Source: Pseudomonadota bacterium
Lineage (GTDB): Bacteria > Pseudomonadota > Alphaproteobacteria > Rhizobiales > Hyphomicrobiaceae
Direction: 5' to 3'
Assembly: GCA_021816505.1 (NCBI GenBank)
Contig: JAKAXS010000149.1
Span: 1 to 6,884 of the forward strand
DNA length: 6,884 nt
Shown here: positions 5,251 to 6,884 of the stretch, piece after piece
Position numbering within the stretch: position 1 is the stretch's first letter
How the letters are laid out: each line of letters opens with the position of its first letter
Translations under genes and position numbers: made by a program
Notes under the pieces: generated by a model
Seen by the model: only the letters and a program-made list of their open reading frames with translations
What the model was told of the DNA's origin: nothing
The model's database searches: none

Positions 5251-6621
5251 ATGAGCGATCGCGAAGACAACAGGTTATCCGCGCGTGCGGCACGGTATGT
5301 GCGTGTCGGCACGAATGTCGGAGCGGTGGCGGCGAAGGTCGCCGGTCAACGGCTGCTCGGCGTCGAAGGTGACCGGGGCCGGGACGCTGCCGCGCTCGCC
5401 GCGGCACTGGGCGGGCTGAAGGGCCCGATCATGAAAGTCGCGCAGCTGATCTCGACGATACCCGAGGCACTTCCCGCCGAGTACGCACAGGAACTCGGTC
5501 AGCTTCAAGCGCATGCGCCACCGATGGGACCCGCGTTCGTCAAGCGGCGCATGATGGCTGAGCTCGGACCCGATTGGCGGAACCGCTTTCAAAGCTTCGA
5601 GACGACGGCGGCGGCTTCAGCGTCGCTGGGACAGGTGCATCGCGCGACGGGGCCGGACAGTAAGGCACTCGCGGCCAAGCTGCAGTATCCCGACATGCAG
5701 TCGGCCGTGGAAGCCGACCTCAATCAACTGAAGCTGATTTTCGCGGTCCATGCGCGCATGAATCCCGGCGTGGAAACGAAGGAGATCTGGAAGGAGATCG
5801 CGGCGCGGTTGCGCGAGGAACTCGACTACGACCTCGAGGCGCGACACACCGCGCTCTATGGTGCGATCTTCGCCGGCGATCCGCGCATCCGCGTGCCTGA
5901 GATCGACGCGGCGCTGTCGACGAAGCGGTTGCTGGTGATGTCGTGGATGGATGGCCAGCCGCTGTTGTCGTTCAAGTCGCGTGCCATCGAGGAGCGGAAT
6001 GTCATCGCCCAGTCGATGTTCCGCGCCTGGTGGTTTCCCTTCAGCCACTTCGGCGTCATCCATGGCGATCCGCACCTCGGCAACTATTCCGTGTTCGAGC
6101 GAGACGGCCGTGCCGCGGGTATCAACCTGCTCGACTACGGCTGCATTCGCACGTTTCCGACGCCTTTCGTGCAGGGCGTCATCGATCTCTACAATGGGCT
6201 GCTCCACGGCAAGCGCGACCTCGTCGTGCATGCCTACGAGACGTGGGGCTTCCGCGGTCTCTCCGGCGAACTGATCGACGCCATGAATATCTGGGCGCGC
6301 TTCATCTACGGGCCGCTGTTGGACGACCGGGAACGCACCATCGCAGAGGGGACGACGCCGGGCGAGTACGGGCGGCGCGAGGCTTTCACGGTGCACAAAA
6401 TTTTGCGCGAAAAGGGTCCGGTGACGGTGCCGCGCGAGTTCGTGTTCATGGATCGCGCGGCGATCGGGCTGGGCGGCGTATTCCTGCATCTCGATGCGCG
6501 GCAGAACTGGTTCCGGTTGTTCAACGAAACGATCGAAGGGTTTCAGCTGGACGAGGTCGCCGCACGGCAGAAGGCGCTGTTCGATACGTGTCGCGTGCCG
6601 CTGCCTCAGCTTGCGGCTTGA
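5251..6621 (+). CDS. ABC1/UbiB (AarF) family atypical protein kinase-like ATPase
   Basis: This is a member of the ABC1/ADCK/UbiB family. UbiB and mitochondrial COQ8 members support ubiquinone synthesis through ATPase activity, while many bacterial paralogs have no known substrate. The 456-residue product shows the family landmarks: the N-terminal lid helix motif as KVAQ (Lys62) where KxGQ is usual, the Ala-rich nucleotide loop AAASASLGQVHRA (120-132), Lys143 in AAKLQYPD, EELDY (189-193), the catalytic loop HGDPHLGNY (271-279) and DYG (295-297) in place of DFG. It is shorter than E. coli UbiB, and I see no clear C-terminal membrane anchors. That fits the ABC1 paralog group rather than UbiB itself, so no gene symbol is given. 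The ATG follows a weak GGGA at 5241-5244. It ends three bases before the stop of the convergent phosphatase-like gene. It could be co-transcribed with the serine hydrolase, though the 87-base gap leaves this open. Confidence 0.92.
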   Translation: MSDREDNRLSARAARYVRVGTNVGAVAAKVAGQRLLGVEGDRGRDAAALAAALGGLKGPIMKVAQLISTIPEALPAEYAQELGQLQAHAPPMGPAFVKRRMMAELGPDWRNRFQSFETTAAASASLGQVHRATGPDSKALAAKLQYPDMQSAVEADLNQLKLIFAVHARMNPGVETKEIWKEIAARLREELDYDLEARHTALYGAIFAGDPRIRVPEIDAALSTKRLLVMSWMDGQPLLSFKSRAIEERNVIAQSMFRAWWFPFSHFGVIHGDPHLGNYSVFERDGRAAGINLLDYGCIRTFPTPFVQGVIDLYNGLLHGKRDLVVHAYETWGFRGLSGELIDAMNIWARFIYGPLLDDRERTIAEGTTPGEYGRREAFTVHKILREKGPVTVPREFVFMDRAAIGLGGVFLHLDARQNWFRLFNETIEGFQLDEVAARQKALFDTCRVPLPQLAA

Positions 6622-6624
6622 TCC

Positions 6625-6884
6625 TCACTCGCGATGCAGAACGCGATCGACGATGCGGTCCGCCCAGGTGTTGGACTTGAAGGACGCGCGAAGCTCCTCG
6701 GGATCGTAGACGGTTTCCACCCAGTCGTAGAACGGGATGGGCGATTTCGCATTGTCGGCCATGTAGCGCGCGAAGAAATAGTCGATGATGCCGGTCCGGG
6801 CCTGCGAGATGTGACCGTAACGAAGCGACAGCTGGCGAACGGCTTCCTCCATCGGCACGCCGTCGTGGAGATGGCGATAGATCG
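6625..6884 (-). CDS. C-terminal part of a probable tyrosine-phosphatase-like protein (runs off the window)
   Basis: The frame is open from the window edge to a TGA at 6627-6625, giving 85 C-terminal residues; the start lies outside. A GTG at 6858 could be mistaken for a start, but in-frame coding continues upstream as IYRHLHDG, so the gene is treated as partial. The block EEAVRQLSLRYGHISQARTG, followed by IIDYFF and an FYDWVETVYDP segment, resembles the end of alphaproteobacterial tyrosine/dual-specificity-type phosphatases, where it follows the HCxxGxxR catalytic loop. That loop would lie beyond the window, so activity cannot be judged. The protein ends WADRIVDRVLHRE. It converges on the ABC1 kinase gene with a three-base gap. 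The family call rests on remembered similarity of the C-terminal segment and is moderate. Confidence 0.55.
   Translation of the reverse strand, partial: IYRHLHDGVPMEEAVRQLSLRYGHISQARTGIIDYFFARYMADNAKSPIPFYDWVETVYDPEELRASFKSNTWADRIVDRVLHRE

Noticed and set aside
5617..6489. Minus-strand open frame of 290 codons opposite the ABC1 kinase
   Set aside because: It is the antisense shadow of a gene with all ABC1 motifs; no ribosome site or family similarity is apparent.

Overview
This 6.9 kb GC-rich window looks like an ordinary chromosomal stretch of an alphaproteobacterium, most likely of the order Hyphomicrobiales (Rhizobiales). Three things suggest this: the nusB-thiL gene order, an Asp-rich secreted protein ending in a BA14K-like cysteine motif, and a candidate general-stress (EcfG/RpoE2-type) promoter. 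There are no tRNA or rRNA genes, transposases, CRISPR arrays or phage genes. The assignment comes from gene content alone.

Layout. (1) 10-1546, plus strand: a housekeeping operon of nusB (transcription antitermination) and thiL (thiamine-monophosphate kinase), 13 bases apart, with thiL probably starting at TTG. (2) 1547-1742: a 196-base gap with two or three perfect short hairpins and a weak promoter-like pair. (3) 1743-3101, plus: a YcbB/LdtD-type L,D-transpeptidase with signal peptide, peptidoglycan-binding domain and complete catalytic motif. (4) 3109-3797, minus: two small exported proteins that converge on the transpeptidase. The promoter-proximal one has an Arg/His-rich, strongly basic tail. 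The second has an Asp-rich, strongly acidic middle and a BA14K-like C-terminal motif. A GGAAC-N17-GTT element lies at the right distance upstream of the first. (5) 4030-5163, plus: a periplasmic serine hydrolase of the class C beta-lactamase/DD-peptidase fold. (6) 5251-6621, plus: an ABC1/UbiB (AarF) family atypical kinase. (7) 6625-6884, minus: the C-terminal part of a gene running off the window, probably a tyrosine-phosphatase-like protein.

How the genes fit together. nusB and thiL are a core operon. Genes 3 to 5 all appear to be exported and concern the cell wall or envelope: a 3-3 crosslinking enzyme, a penicillin-binding-type hydrolase, and two small proteins of opposite charge. The least described element is the small acidic/basic pair under a possible stress promoter, which could be an envelope stress module. 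That is inference; the sequence shows only the signal peptides, the compositions, the arrangement and the promoter-like element.
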